Origin: JAAUUJ01 sp964392245
GTDB taxonomy: Bacteria > Cyanobacteriota > Cyanobacteriia > Thermostichales > Thermostichaceae
Direction of reading: 5' to 3'
DNA: 64,000 nucleotides
NCBI GenBank assembly: GCA_964392245.1
Contig: CAYMOX010000001.1
Location: 223,113-287,112 of the forward strand
Positions 1-8,713 of the stretch are shown piece by piece. The notes beneath the pieces are model-generated. The model searched no databases. It saw only the letters and a program-made list of their open reading frames with translations, and was not told the origin of the DNA. Position numbers and translations under genes: made by a program. Numbering within the stretch: position 1 is the stretch's first letter; every line of letters begins with the position of its first letter.

Positions 1-186
1 CTCAATCCCAGCAGCCACCGAGGCCTGCACTTCGGACACATCGCCGCGCACGATCACGGTGACCCGTCCGCTGCTGATCTTTTCGTAGCCCACCAGGGTC
101 ACCCGCGCAGCCTTGACCATCGCATCCGCAGCTTCTACAACAGCTGGAAATCCCAGCGTTTCCACCATTCCAACAGCAATAGCCAC
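1..186 (-). CDS. ccmK: Carboxysome shell protein CcmK (3' end outside the window)
   Basis: This is the first 62 codons of a BMC-domain hexameric shell protein, and the rest lies left of the window. The translation starts MAIAVGMVETLGFPAVVEAA and is nearly the same as the next ccmK. I place the start at a GTG (184-186) because an AGGAG stands at 196-200, nine bases upstream, and because the family begins with this peptide. The product forms the flat facets of the beta-carboxysome. It is probably co-transcribed with the ccmK at 283-591, which lies 96 bases upstream on the same strand. Paired ccmK genes usually head ccmKLMN operons, so ccmL, ccmM and ccmN may follow to the left; that is inference. 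Confidence 0.93.
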   Translation of the reverse strand, partial: MAIAVGMVETLGFPAVVEAADAMVKAARVTLVGYEKISSGRVTVIVRGDVSEVQASVAAGIE

Positions 187-282
187 AACAACAATCTCCT
201 TAGCAACATCGCAACATCAACAATAAGGGCGACTCTGCCGCAGGTGGGCGCGATCCTCTCAGCCGCTCCTGCAGCCAGGGTC

Positions 283-591
283 TTAGGAGCGGAACTGTTC
301 CACTGCTTCGGTGTAGCGAATCGGGAGAACGAACTCCAGGTTTTCGTGAGGACGGGCAATGATGTGATGGGAGAGAATCTCACCGCCACTGACCCGCTTG
401 GCGGATTCCAGACCTGCTGCGACTGAGGCCTGCACCTCGGACACATCGCCACGCACGATCACCGTGACTCGCCCGCTACCAATTTTCTCGTAGCCCACCA
501 GGGTCACCCGCGCAGCCTTGACCATGGCATCTGCGGCTTCTACCACACAAGGAAACCCTTTTGTTTCGATCATTCCAACAGCAATCGGCAT
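283..591 (-). CDS. ccmK: Carboxysome shell protein CcmK
   Basis: A complete 102-residue BMC-domain protein, the normal CcmK1/CcmK2 length. It starts MPIAVGMIETKGFPCVVEAA, carries the usual VTLVGYEKIGSGRVTVIVRG core, and ends with the HHIIARPHENLE segment typical of major shell hexamers. The central pore lets bicarbonate and RuBP-type metabolites pass. An AAGGGAT stands just before the ATG. It is the first gene of a leftward operon whose second gene is another ccmK. The promoter should lie in the long AT-rich region to the right (592-1177). I cannot decide between CcmK1 and CcmK2 from sequence alone. Confidence 0.96.
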   Translation of the reverse strand: MPIAVGMIETKGFPCVVEAADAMVKAARVTLVGYEKIGSGRVTVIVRGDVSEVQASVAAGLESAKRVSGGEILSHHIIARPHENLEFVLPIRYTEAVEQFRS

Positions 592-1177
592 ATCCCTTTT
601 CTCCCAATGAAGTCCCAGTGCATGAGTGAATTACATCAATCAGGGGGGATGCTCTCAACCCCAAGACCTGATCATTGTTCGAACCGTTTAGCGCAGGGGA
701 ACATTCCATGACCTGACGGGTAAACGGTCGTGCCAGAGCCTTGACGGCAAAGACTTAAGAGGCAAAACACCAGATCACCTCACAAGCCTGTAAGTGTAAC
801 TCCCTCAATCTCTCGACAGGCAAAATGCAACCCGTTTGTGTAGCGGCATTTCGACTTTAAATCAATCATATCGCCCTGGGAACATAAGGAAAAATTAATA
901 TTCTTAATTAGACTGATAGCTTTTGGTTAAGTCAGTAAATTGCCTTAATATAATTAAGATATTTCTTAAAAGAAAGCGATAAATCGATAGCTCTTTCTAG
1001 GATGGGGCTGGCTGTTCAAGAATCTGATGCTGTCAGGATGCAAGCTTGCTGAGCCGGACCCTCTGACCGCTCGCCTGCCCGAGGAATTCGTGACGATTCT
1101 CAAGATCGGCCTAGATAGATCAACAATGGATCAACACCCGTGTTGTCCCTCATGGTTTTGCTGAGATTCTTACCCCT
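592..1177. promoter_or_regulatory. Long divergent intergenic region between ccmK and larB, with AT-rich palindromes
   Basis: There is no convincing gene in these 586 bases. Positions 865-870 read TATGAT on the minus strand and could be a -10 for the ccmK operon. The stretch 890-985 is much more AT-rich than its surroundings. It contains a perfect 15-base palindrome (CTTAATATAATTAAG, 944-958) and, directly after it, TTTCTT-AA-AAGAAA (962-975). Several TTA...TAA pairs are also present. The LysR-type regulators of carbon-concentrating genes in cyanobacteria (CcmR/CmpR) bind TTA-N7/8-TAA elements, so this is a plausible control region for ccmK. The assignment is inference. Confidence 0.4.
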
Positions 1178-1972
1178 ATGGAGCCTGAAAAACTGCGTGA
1201 TCTGCTACAGGCGGTAGCTAGTGGTCGAATGACTCCTGACCAGGCTCTGCAGGATCTCAAGTATCTGCCCTTTGAGGCGGTAGGCAATTTTGCCCGTATT
1301 GATGGCCATCGCCGTTTACGCACAGGGTTTCCGGAAGCGGTGTGGGGGCCGGGCAAGAGTGCCGAGCAGATTGTGCAGATCATGCGTCGGATTGAGGAAC
1401 GGGGATCCCTGGCCCTGGCCACGCGCATTTCACCGGAGCTATTTCAGCAAATCCAACCTCATCTCCGCCAGGCCTGTTATTCCCCTGAGGCTCGCCTGTG
1501 CTGGTTGCCGATGACAGGCCCCGCCTATCCGGGCCGACTAAGTGTGATCTCTGCCGGGACCGCCGATCTGCCGGTGGCGGAAGAAGCAGCCCTGACGGCT
1601 GAACTGTCTGGATTTCAAGTGCGACGACTCTGGGATGTGGGCGTTGCAGGCATTCATCGGCTGCTGGATAATCGAGACGCTTTGCAGGCGGATGTTTTGA
1701 TCGTGGTGGCGGGGATGGAAGGTGCGCTGGCCAGCGTAGTGGCGGGTTTAGTGGACTGTCCCGTGATCGCGGTTCCCACCAGCATTGGCTATGGTGCCAG
1801 CTTCCATGGGATTGCCGCCCTCTTGGGTATGCTCAACTCCTGTGCTGCAGGGGTGGGGGTTGTGAACATCGACAATGGGTTTGGAGCCGCAATTCTGGCG
1901 GGACAAATTTTGCGCAGGATCAAGCCTTCACCCCTGTCAACCCCAAGAGAGGGGAACTCATTCTCCTGGTAA
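1178..1972 (+). CDS. larB: LarB, pyridinium-3,5-biscarboxylic acid mononucleotide synthase
   Basis: 264 residues, near the usual length. LarB carboxylates and hydrolyses nicotinic acid adenine dinucleotide in the first step of nickel-pincer nucleotide synthesis. The N-terminal helical part (MEPEKLRDLLQAVASGRM) precedes an AIR-carboxylase-like (PurE) domain, seen in VISAGTADLPVAEEAA, the GLVDCPVIAVPTSIGYGA segment and the closing NIDNGFGAA. No strong Shine-Dalgarno precedes the ATG, but the protein aligns from its first residue. Neither larC nor larE is nearby. Many cyanobacteria keep larB apart from other lar genes. Confidence 0.9.
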   Translation: MEPEKLRDLLQAVASGRMTPDQALQDLKYLPFEAVGNFARIDGHRRLRTGFPEAVWGPGKSAEQIVQIMRRIEERGSLALATRISPELFQQIQPHLRQACYSPEARLCWLPMTGPAYPGRLSVISAGTADLPVAEEAALTAELSGFQVRRLWDVGVAGIHRLLDNRDALQADVLIVVAGMEGALASVVAGLVDCPVIAVPTSIGYGASFHGIAALLGMLNSCAAGVGVVNIDNGFGAAILAGQILRRIKPSPLSTPREGNSFSW

Positions 1973-2048
1973 AGTCTCCTGCCTGTTCTGCAAGGCAAGG
2001 GCCCGAAAAGTTATCATCATCAACATCCCCTGACAATACCTTTCCCCT

Positions 2049-2837
2049 ATGGACACCCTGCTTGCGCTGGCCCAGAGCCTGATCGAGACATTTGCCTGGT
2101 CAGATCTGATGCTGATCGTGGCGCTCGTTTTTCTGGAGGCTGCCCTTTCAGCGGATAATGCTGTGGCTCTGGCGGCGCTGGTTCGACACCTGCCCACCGT
2201 GGAACAGCGGAACCGTGCTCTGCGCCTGGGGATTTTGGGGGCTTATGGCTTTCGCATCCTGATCATTCTGGCGGCCACCTGGATCGTTGAATATCGACCC
2301 GCTCAGATCCTTGGAGCTGCCTATCTGCTCTGGTTAGCCCTGCAGCATTTTCGCGAAGAGGAAGGTCACGAAAGTGAACATATTCCTGGAAGTGCCAACT
2401 TTTGGCAAACCATCCTGCTGGTGGAGCTGACGGATCTGGCCTTTTCCTTCGACAGTATTGCGGCCTCAATTGCGGTATCGCGCAAAACCTGGGTGGTAAT
2501 TCTGGGGGGTATCCTGGGCATTACCCTGATGCGCTACATGGCGATGTTTTTTCTCCGCTGGCTGGATGAGTACAGTCGCCTGGAGGATGCCGCCTACTTT
2601 ATGATCAGTTTGATGGGGACGCGGATGCTACTGGATGCGTTTGTGCCCGGGTGGGAGATGCCCGAATGGCCTCTCATGTGTGTGGTGCTTGCCATTTTTG
2701 TCTGGGGATTCTCGAAACGAACCCTCTCCCCAAGCTCTGATCCCCCTGATCCTTCTCTGGAGTTTGATGGAGGAGAGAGGCAAGGCAGTGAAGCACTGGG
2801 ATACCTACAGCATCAGCCCGGTACAGGGGAGCATTGA
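2049..2837 (+). CDS. TerC-family integral membrane protein
   Basis: 262 residues with about seven hydrophobic segments. The acidic signature of the family is visible: FLEAALSADNAVALAALV near residue 33 and VELTDLAFSFDSIAA near residue 125. TerC-type proteins act in the plasma or thylakoid membrane and have been linked to metal (manganese) handling and to membrane insertion of photosynthetic proteins. The substrate here is unknown. The last 35 residues are polar and of low complexity. The gene lies 76 bases after larB and ends 4 bases before the chosen start of the recombinase gene, so the two may share a transcript. Confidence 0.85.
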   Translation: MDTLLALAQSLIETFAWSDLMLIVALVFLEAALSADNAVALAALVRHLPTVEQRNRALRLGILGAYGFRILIILAATWIVEYRPAQILGAAYLLWLALQHFREEEGHESEHIPGSANFWQTILLVELTDLAFSFDSIAASIAVSRKTWVVILGGILGITLMRYMAMFFLRWLDEYSRLEDAAYFMISLMGTRMLLDAFVPGWEMPEWPLMCVVLAIFVWGFSKRTLSPSSDPPDPSLEFDGGERQGSEALGYLQHQPGTGEH

Positions 2838-2841
2838 CAAG

Positions 2842-3831
2842 GTGAACCCCTCTCAACCCCATTCCGAGTCCGTGGTAGCAGCGGACCTTGCCCCAGCTTC
2901 TGCTCAGCCCCTGGGTCGGTTGGTGGCCCAGTATTTGCAGGAACGGGAGCGGGATCTGGCAAAAGCCAGTCGCCGAACCTACCGCATGGCCCTGGAACAG
3001 TTTGCCGATAGCTGTCAACTGCCCCTGGATCAGATCCAGCCGCTGCAGGTGCAAACCTTTCTGAATGGGTTGAAAGGCCGGCCTTTTCGCACCAAAGCGG
3101 GAACCTTGATGTATCCTCCGGCGTCTCCCGCCACCTACAATCTCAAGCGCCTGGCCCTGCAGCAATTCTTTCAGTGGGCCTGTGAACGCGGCTATTGCCA
3201 CCCCCCCCTTCCCACCCAGGCGATTCGGGCAGCACGCCTACCAGCGCGGTTACCGAAAGATATGGATCGGTTGATGCTGCAGCGAGTTCTACACCGATCA
3301 GAACTGCATTCCCGTCGCTATGCCGCTCTGGTGCGGGTATTACTGGAGTGTGGATTGCGGGCTCAGGAATTGCTGGATTTAACTCTGCAGGATTTTCAAC
3401 CCGGACCCGAGGGGGCGATTTTAGAGGTGCGCAGTGGGAAGGGCAGTAAACCCAGAGCGGTGGCAGTGGGAAGTTCCCTCATGGAGTTATTGCAGGAGTA
3501 TATCAGCCTTGAACGGGGACCCTGTGGTCCCACCGATCCCTTGTTTGTCTCGCTTTCCCGTTGTCCGGCCTATCAGGGGAAACCCCTGACGTATGACGGA
3601 TTGCGCCACATCATTTTGAAGTTAACCCATCCTGAACCGGGTCAACAAACACCCCACCAGTTCCGCCACAGTTTTGCCACCCTCCTGCTGGATAAGGGGA
3701 TTGCGCCTGAGCACATCCAGCATCTGTTAGGCCACACCACAGCGGCGATGACCATGCGTTACACCCAGCGGGCCAATCTGCGGGCGGCCATTGCCCGGTC
3801 GCGGGAATTTTTGGATCAAGGCCTGATCTGA
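2842..3831 (+). CDS. XerC/XerD-like tyrosine recombinase
   Basis: 329 residues from a GTG at 2842, which has AGGGGAG ten bases upstream and clears the terC stop. An in-frame ATG at 2767 inside terC is possible but less likely. A SAM-like N-terminal core-binding domain (about 25-120) is followed by the catalytic domain. All active residues are present: R173 (GLRAQE), K200 (GKGSK), H272 and R275 (HQFRHSFAT), H298 (LLGHTT) and Y307 (RYTQ). Xer proteins resolve chromosome dimers at dif. It is a housekeeping-type recombinase rather than a phage integrase: no tRNA, att site or phage gene is adjacent. Whether it is the dif recombinase is not shown. Confidence 0.85.
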   Translation: MNPSQPHSESVVAADLAPASAQPLGRLVAQYLQERERDLAKASRRTYRMALEQFADSCQLPLDQIQPLQVQTFLNGLKGRPFRTKAGTLMYPPASPATYNLKRLALQQFFQWACERGYCHPPLPTQAIRAARLPARLPKDMDRLMLQRVLHRSELHSRRYAALVRVLLECGLRAQELLDLTLQDFQPGPEGAILEVRSGKGSKPRAVAVGSSLMELLQEYISLERGPCGPTDPLFVSLSRCPAYQGKPLTYDGLRHIILKLTHPEPGQQTPHQFRHSFATLLLDKGIAPEHIQHLLGHTTAAMTMRYTQRANLRAAIARSREFLDQGLI

Positions 3832-3849
3832 GCCGTCCTTGGATCCAAC

Positions 3850-3875
3850 AAAAAAGCTGCCCCAGCAGGGACAGC
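3850..3875 (-). terminator. Rho-independent terminator after atpB
   Basis: Read on the minus strand, GCTGTCCC - TGCT - GGGGCAGC folds into an 8-bp stem (one G-U pair) and is followed by six T residues. It lies 25 bases past the atpB stop. It closes the atpB transcript before the convergent recombinase gene and supports atpB being the last gene of its unit. Confidence 0.8.
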
Positions 3876-3900
3876 CGTAGGATTTCTGTCCAGCGTGGCG

Positions 3901-5331
3901 TTAGCCTTTGGCTTTCAGGTTCTCACCTTTTTCAATCGCTTCTTCAATGTCACCCACTAGGTAGAAGGCCTGCTCCGGCAGATGATCCAGTTCTCCCGAG
4001 AGGATGCGCTGAAAGCCCTTGATGGTGTCCTCCAGTTTCACATACTTGCCAGGGGAGCCGGTGAAGACCTCAGCCACAAAGAAAGGCTGGGAAAGGAATC
4101 GCTCAATCTTACGGGCCCGAGCCACGGTGATCTTGTCATCCTCCGACAGCTCATCCAGCCCCAGAATGGCAATGATGTCCTGCAGTTCCTTATAGCGTTG
4201 CAGGGTTTCTTTCACCGCCGAGGCCGTGTTGTAGTGCTCATCTCCCAAGATGGAGGCCTGCAGCATCGTGGAGGCGGAATCCAGAGGATCCACCGCCGGA
4301 TAAATGCCTTTGGAGGCGAGACTCCGGGAGAGCACCACGGTGGAATCCAGGTGAGCAAAGGTGGTGGCAGGGGCGGGATCCGTCAGGTCATCAGCAGGAA
4401 CGTAGACCGCCTGGACTGAAGTGATCGATCCCTCCAGGGTGGAGGTGATCCGCTCCTGCAGGTTCCCCATTTCTGTGGCCAGTGTGGGCTGGTATCCCAC
4501 CGCCGAGGGCATGCGGCCCAGCAGTGCCGAAACTTCCGATCCGGCCTGGACAAAGCGGAAAATATTGTCGATGAACAGCAACACGTCCTGCTTATTGCTA
4601 TCGCGGAAGTGCTCCGCCATCGTCAAGGCCGTCAGCCCCACCCGCATCCGGGCTCCCGGGGGTTCGTTCATCTGGCCATACACCAGAGCCACCTTGTCGA
4701 GAATGCCGGACTCTTTAAATTCGTTGTAGAGATCGTTACCTTCGCGGGTCCGCTCTCCCACCCCCCCGAACACGGATAAGCCGGAGTGTTCCTGAGCGAT
4801 GTTATTGATCAGCTCCTGAATGAGCACGGTCTTGCCCACCCCTGCACCACCAAACAGACCCACCTTGCCCCCTTTCCGGATGGGCGCCAGCAGATCAATA
4901 ACTTTGATGCCAGTTTCAAAGGGCTCCGGCTTGGTGGAGAGGGCCGTTAGGGGAGGGGCATCGCGATGGATCGGGGAAACCTGTTCAGATTTCACCGGTT
5001 CTCCCTGATCAACGGGTTCTCCCAGGACGTTAAAAATCCGCCCTAGCGTCGGTTGACCTACGGGGACGCTGATGGCCGCGCCCGTATCCGTGACCTGCAT
5101 GCCCCGCACCAGTCCATCCGTGGAGGACATGGCCACCGCCCGCACCTTGTTGTCCCCCAGCAACTGCTGGACCTCAAACGTCACCTTGACTTCAATCCCA
5201 GCGTCAGTGGTGGCCTCAACCCTGAGGGCGTTGTAGATTTCCGGTAGCTTACCACTGGGAAATTCTGCGTCGATTACAGGTCCGATCACCTGTGTGATAT
5301 AGCCAATATTCTGACCAACTGTCGTAACCAT
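3901..5331 (-). CDS. atpB: ATP synthase F1 subunit beta
   Basis: 476 residues from the ATG at 5331. I prefer this to the ATG ten codons upstream (5361) because AAAAGGAG precedes it at 12 bases and because the family begins near VGQNIGYITQVIGPV. The catalytic beta subunit carries the P-loop GGAGVGKT, the FVQAGSEVSALLGRMPSAVGYQPTL nucleotide and DCCD region, and the LFIDNIFR Walker B. It works at the thylakoid and plasma membrane in photophosphorylation and respiration. In most cyanobacteria atpE/atpC (epsilon) follows directly. Here a terminator and a convergent recombinase follow instead, so epsilon must be elsewhere. Confidence 0.98.
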   Translation of the reverse strand: MVTTVGQNIGYITQVIGPVIDAEFPSGKLPEIYNALRVEATTDAGIEVKVTFEVQQLLGDNKVRAVAMSSTDGLVRGMQVTDTGAAISVPVGQPTLGRIFNVLGEPVDQGEPVKSEQVSPIHRDAPPLTALSTKPEPFETGIKVIDLLAPIRKGGKVGLFGGAGVGKTVLIQELINNIAQEHSGLSVFGGVGERTREGNDLYNEFKESGILDKVALVYGQMNEPPGARMRVGLTALTMAEHFRDSNKQDVLLFIDNIFRFVQAGSEVSALLGRMPSAVGYQPTLATEMGNLQERITSTLEGSITSVQAVYVPADDLTDPAPATTFAHLDSTVVLSRSLASKGIYPAVDPLDSASTMLQASILGDEHYNTASAVKETLQRYKELQDIIAILGLDELSEDDKITVARARKIERFLSQPFFVAEVFTGSPGKYVKLEDTIKGFQRILSGELDHLPEQAFYLVGDIEEAIEKGENLKAKG

Positions 5332-5501
5332 TCTGGGAAGCAGCTCCTTTTCTGTTGTCATCCCGGCAGGGAGAGCGAGCTCTAGATCAAGCTTTGCCCC
5401 TGAGCCTCACTGTCTGCCTTTAAGACTATCACCCTCTGTTACCCGCCTGATAACCATTTCTTCAGGAGCTGCATGGGCTGCCTCCGGATGATCATAGATG
5501 A

Positions 5502-6605
5502 CTAGGGATAGAAGCTGAGCCGGGGTAGACCCAGCATCTGATCCCATCCCTGCTGCAGGTTCAGACACTGAATCGCCTGACCGGATTGGCCCTTAATCAG
5601 GTTGTCGATCACGGACAGAACGATCACGCGGTTGGTGCGACCATCCACTTCCACCCCGATCAGGCAATAGTTGGTTCCAGACACCCATTTGGTTTGGGGA
5701 TAGACTCCGGTTGGTAAGACTCTCACCCAGGGGGACTGACGGTAAAACGCCGTGTAAATGGTTTGGAGATCCTCCGCCACCAGACCGGGATCTCGAAGCG
5801 TACCGTACAGGGTGACATGGATCCCGCGAACCATGGGGATCAGATGGGGGGTAAATTGGACGGTGACCGAATGGTGGATCAGATCGGCACAGATTTGCTC
5901 AATTTCTGGGGTGTGGCGGTGCTTGGCCACGCTATAGGCGCCCAGGGAACTGTCCACCTCGGCAAAAAGCGAGCCCTGTTTTGCGGCTCGGCCCGCCCCC
6001 GACACTCCTGACTTGGCATCAAAGATCAGGGTTTCTGGCTCCACCAACCCCTGCCGTAAGAGAGGAGCCGCCGCCAGGAGCGACGCGGTGGGATAACAGC
6101 CGGGACATCCGATCAGGCGCGCCTGGGCAATGGCATCACGGTACAGTTCTGGCAACCCATAGACCGCTTCCTGATTGGCCTGGTGATGAGCAGGGGTGGG
6201 CCATTGGGGATCGGGAGGACCGGGGCGGTACCAGGCTTGATAAAGCTTCAGATCCCGAAAGCGGTAGTCGGCAGAGAGATCAAGCACCTGACAACCTTTC
6301 GCCAGCAGAGGAGGAGCGAGTTCGCAAGCCAGCCCATTGGGTAAGGCCAGGAACACCACCTGACAGGCCTGTCCCAGCGCGTCCACATCCACCGCCTGGA
6401 TCGGCAGATTGACATGCTGCCCCAGATGAGGATAGATGTCCCCATACTTTTTGCCCACACTGTCCCGTCCAGCGATGTAGGTCACCTGGACCTGAGGATG
6501 GTCCGCCAGGAGACGCACCAGCTGAACCCCCCCATAGCCGGAGGCTCCCACGATCCCCACACGGAGGATGTCCTGATCAAGCGGCTGTGAAGGTGTTGAG
6601 GGCAT
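5502..6605 (-). CDS. argC: N-acetyl-gamma-glutamyl-phosphate reductase
   Basis: 367 residues, slightly longer than usual because of about 12 extra N-terminal residues. It reduces N-acetylglutamyl phosphate with NADPH in the third step of arginine synthesis. The Rossmann motif VGIVGASGYGG starts near residue 16, and the catalytic cysteine is C170 in IGCPGCYPTAS. The HRHTPEIEQ segment of the catalytic domain is also intact. It sits between fabF and atpB on the same strand, 43 bases after fabF. There is no functional link to these neighbours, and its own promoter is not evident. Confidence 0.97.
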   Translation of the reverse strand: MPSTPSQPLDQDILRVGIVGASGYGGVQLVRLLADHPQVQVTYIAGRDSVGKKYGDIYPHLGQHVNLPIQAVDVDALGQACQVVFLALPNGLACELAPPLLAKGCQVLDLSADYRFRDLKLYQAWYRPGPPDPQWPTPAHHQANQEAVYGLPELYRDAIAQARLIGCPGCYPTASLLAAAPLLRQGLVEPETLIFDAKSGVSGAGRAAKQGSLFAEVDSSLGAYSVAKHRHTPEIEQICADLIHHSVTVQFTPHLIPMVRGIHVTLYGTLRDPGLVAEDLQTIYTAFYRQSPWVRVLPTGVYPQTKWVSGTNYCLIGVEVDGRTNRVIVLSVIDNLIKGQSGQAIQCLNLQQGWDQMLGLPRLSFYP

Positions 6606-6648
6606 AAGATCTGCCTGTCCAGAGGATAGAGATCATCACAAGGGCAAC

Positions 6649-7941
6649 TTACCCCTCGGTATACTTGCGAAAGGCCAGGGTGACATTATGGCCACCAAAC
6701 CCAAAGGAATTGGAGAGTGCAACCTGGACAACACGAGTACGACTGTGTTGAGGGACGTAATCGAGATCGCAGTCCTGACCAGGATTCTCAAGGTTAATGG
6801 TGGGAGGAAGCTGATCCTGATGGACTACCAAAACTGTGGCCACCGCTTCGACTCCCCCCGATCCCCCCAGGAGATGACCGGTCATGGATTTGGTTGAACT
6901 CATGCTGATCTGATAGGCGTGGTCTCCCAGAGCTGCTTTCACCGCATGAGTTTCGGTGGAATCATTGGCGACGGTGCTGGTGCCGTGGGCATTCACGTAA
7001 TCGACAGCCTCAGGCGGGATGTCCGCATCTTTAAGGGCATGTCGGATCGCCCGCGTGGCACCTTCCCCCTGGGGAGAGGGAGAGGTCATGTGATAAGCAT
7101 CGCAGGTGGCGCCATAGCCCACGATCTCGGCGTAGATCCGTGCCCCCCGCGTGCGGGCATGCTCCAGATCCTCCAGGAGCAGAACCCCAGCCCCTTCCCC
7201 CATGACAAATCCATCCCGATCGCGATCAAAAGGGCGGCTGGCTCGGGTGGGATCCTGGTTACGGCAGGAGAGGGCCTTCATCGAAGCAAATCCTGCCATG
7301 GAAAGAGGGGTCACAGCAGCCTCTGTGCCTCCGGTCAGCATCGCCTGGACATCTCCCCGCTGGATCATGCGCATGGCATCTCCGATCGCATTGGACCCCG
7401 AGGCGCAGGCGGTCACAGTGCAACTGTTGGGACCCCGTGCCCCCAGATGGATGGCGATCTGTCCGGCGGCCATGTTGGCAATCATCATGGGAACCATGAA
7501 GGGACTGCAGCGATCCGGCCCTTTCTCCAGGTAGACTTTTTCTTGATCTTCGAGCACCTTAATCCCGCCAATGCCAGTGCCGATGATCACACCCACCTGC
7601 TCGGCATTGAGATCCGTAATCCTGAAGTTTCCATCTTCCAGGGCCTGCTGGGCGGCAGCAATCGCAAATTGAACAAACCGATCGGTGCGCTTGGCTTCCT
7701 TTCGATCCATGTAGTCGGTGGGTTCGAACCCCTTTACCTCCGCTGCAATCCGACAACTGTGCCGTTCTGCATCAAACAGGGTGATCTGACCCACTCCCGA
7801 ACGGCCCTGCAATAAGCCCTGCCAGTATTCAGACACTGTATTGCCGAGGGGAGTAATGGCACCGAGCCCGGTGACCACAACACGCCGCCCTGCATAATCT
7901 GATGCGGAGGAGGACGAAGATGGGGACGGATGTAAAGCCAT
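6649..7941 (-). CDS. fabF: Beta-ketoacyl-ACP synthase II
   Basis: 430 residues. It condenses malonyl-ACP with acyl-ACP in type II fatty acid synthesis. The catalytic triad is visible: C179 in TACASGSNA, H319 in NAHGTSTVANDSTE and H356 in SMTGHLLGGSGG. A serine-rich tail of about 15 residues precedes the VVVTGLGAITPLG start of the thiolase fold, so the true start could be slightly further in. It lies 63 bases downstream of acpP on the same strand, the common acpP-fabF arrangement. Confidence 0.97.
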   Translation of the reverse strand: MALHPSPSSSSSASDYAGRRVVVTGLGAITPLGNTVSEYWQGLLQGRSGVGQITLFDAERHSCRIAAEVKGFEPTDYMDRKEAKRTDRFVQFAIAAAQQALEDGNFRITDLNAEQVGVIIGTGIGGIKVLEDQEKVYLEKGPDRCSPFMVPMMIANMAAGQIAIHLGARGPNSCTVTACASGSNAIGDAMRMIQRGDVQAMLTGGTEAAVTPLSMAGFASMKALSCRNQDPTRASRPFDRDRDGFVMGEGAGVLLLEDLEHARTRGARIYAEIVGYGATCDAYHMTSPSPQGEGATRAIRHALKDADIPPEAVDYVNAHGTSTVANDSTETHAVKAALGDHAYQISMSSTKSMTGHLLGGSGGVEAVATVLVVHQDQLPPTINLENPGQDCDLDYVPQHSRTRVVQVALSNSFGFGGHNVTLAFRKYTEG

Positions 7942-8004
7942 GATTACAGCAGGGTAGGGATTAAGGTGCCAGGGATCTCAGGGTGATGAACCAATCCACC
8001 CTTC

Positions 8005-8250
8005 TCAGGCAGCAGCCTTCTGGGAAATGTAGCTCACGGCATCCTGGACAGTGGCAATGGTCTCGGCATCCTCATCAGGAATTTCCAAGTTGAATTCCTC
8101 CTCAAAAGCCATTACCAGTTCAACAGTATCAAGACTGTCGGCCCCCAAGTCATTTTGAAAGCTGGCTTCCATCGTGACTTTGGCATCCTCTACACCCAGT
8201 TGGGAAGCCACAATCTTGCGCACGCGGCTATAGATTTCGTCATCACTCAT
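8005..8250 (-). CDS. acpP: Acyl carrier protein
   Basis: 81 acidic residues. The phosphopantetheine serine lies in LGADSLDTVELV. The start is the ATG at 8250, with AAAGGAC ten bases upstream. A longer reading frame to 8403 is open but its first 51 residues do not look like ACP. The protein carries growing acyl chains to FabF and FabG. It sits between the mini-RNase III gene (119-base gap, probably with its own promoter) and fabF. Confidence 0.97.
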   Translation of the reverse strand: MSDDEIYSRVRKIVASQLGVEDAKVTMEASFQNDLGADSLDTVELVMAFEEEFNLEIPDEDAETIATVQDAVSYISQKAAA

Positions 8251-8369
8251 TGAGCTTAATGTCCTTTTTGCTAGATAACAACCTAGATTGACGCATTTGC
8301 AACTACCAATTCTATAAGACAATGGGACCCACTGATACCTTTGCCTGTAGACAGATCCTGCCACTGTCC

Positions 8370-8711
8370 TCAGCGCTGATCCATCCAGGCCGAGGCATGC
8401 CATCCCCCTCGCTTCTGCAACTGCCGCAAAAACAGGGGCAGAATGACCTCAGAGATGAAGTGGAAGGCAGCTTCTTTCCCTGCTTCTCGATAGATCAGCC
8501 CAATCTTGGCTTCAATGCGGGTAGGATCTCCCAGGGCAGATAAAAACTGATTCGAGGTGAAGTGGGTAAAGAGTTCCCGACGCTCATCTCCAGGAGGCAC
8601 ACCCTGTTGCAATAGCCACTCACGAGCATAGAGGGCAAGAAGGGCATCCCCGATCCAGGCCCGGTCCCGCAGGCTCTGATCATCCATCTCCGGTAGCAGT
8701 ACTTTGGCCAT
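8370..8711 (-). CDS. RNase III-domain protein of the Mini-III type
   Basis: 113 residues consisting of one RNase III catalytic domain without a dsRNA-binding domain. The signature helix reads RAWIGDALLALYAREWLLQQ, matching the IGDA.YELYVR signature of Mini-RNase III. These enzymes mature 23S rRNA in Firmicutes and chloroplasts, and the substrate here is inferred. It starts two bases after the fabG stop, so it is translationally coupled to fabG. It is shorter than bacterial Mini-III (about 130-140 residues). The second acidic helix is less standard (REAGKEAAFHFISEVILPLF), so activity is not certain. Confidence 0.75.
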   Translation of the reverse strand: MAKVLLPEMDDQSLRDRAWIGDALLALYAREWLLQQGVPPGDERRELFTHFTSNQFLSALGDPTRIEAKIGLIYREAGKEAAFHFISEVILPLFLRQLQKRGGWHASAWMDQR

Positions 8712-8713
8712 GG

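Noticed and set aside
2010..2030. GTTATCATCATCAAC before the terC gene as a fifth Zur box
   Set aside because: It lacks the palindromic GATAAT arm; only half of the motif is present.
2674..3201. 175-codon open frame on the minus strand opposite the recombinase gene
   Set aside because: It is a shadow of the terC and recombinase genes, with low-complexity composition and no ribosome site.
2842..3831. Tyrosine recombinase as the integrase of a mobile island
   Set aside because: No tRNA, att repeats, excisionase or foreign cargo lies next to it; the protein looks like a chromosomal Xer enzyme.
6919..7815. 298-codon open frame opposite fabF
   Set aside because: It mirrors codon bias of fabF on the other strand and resembles no protein family.
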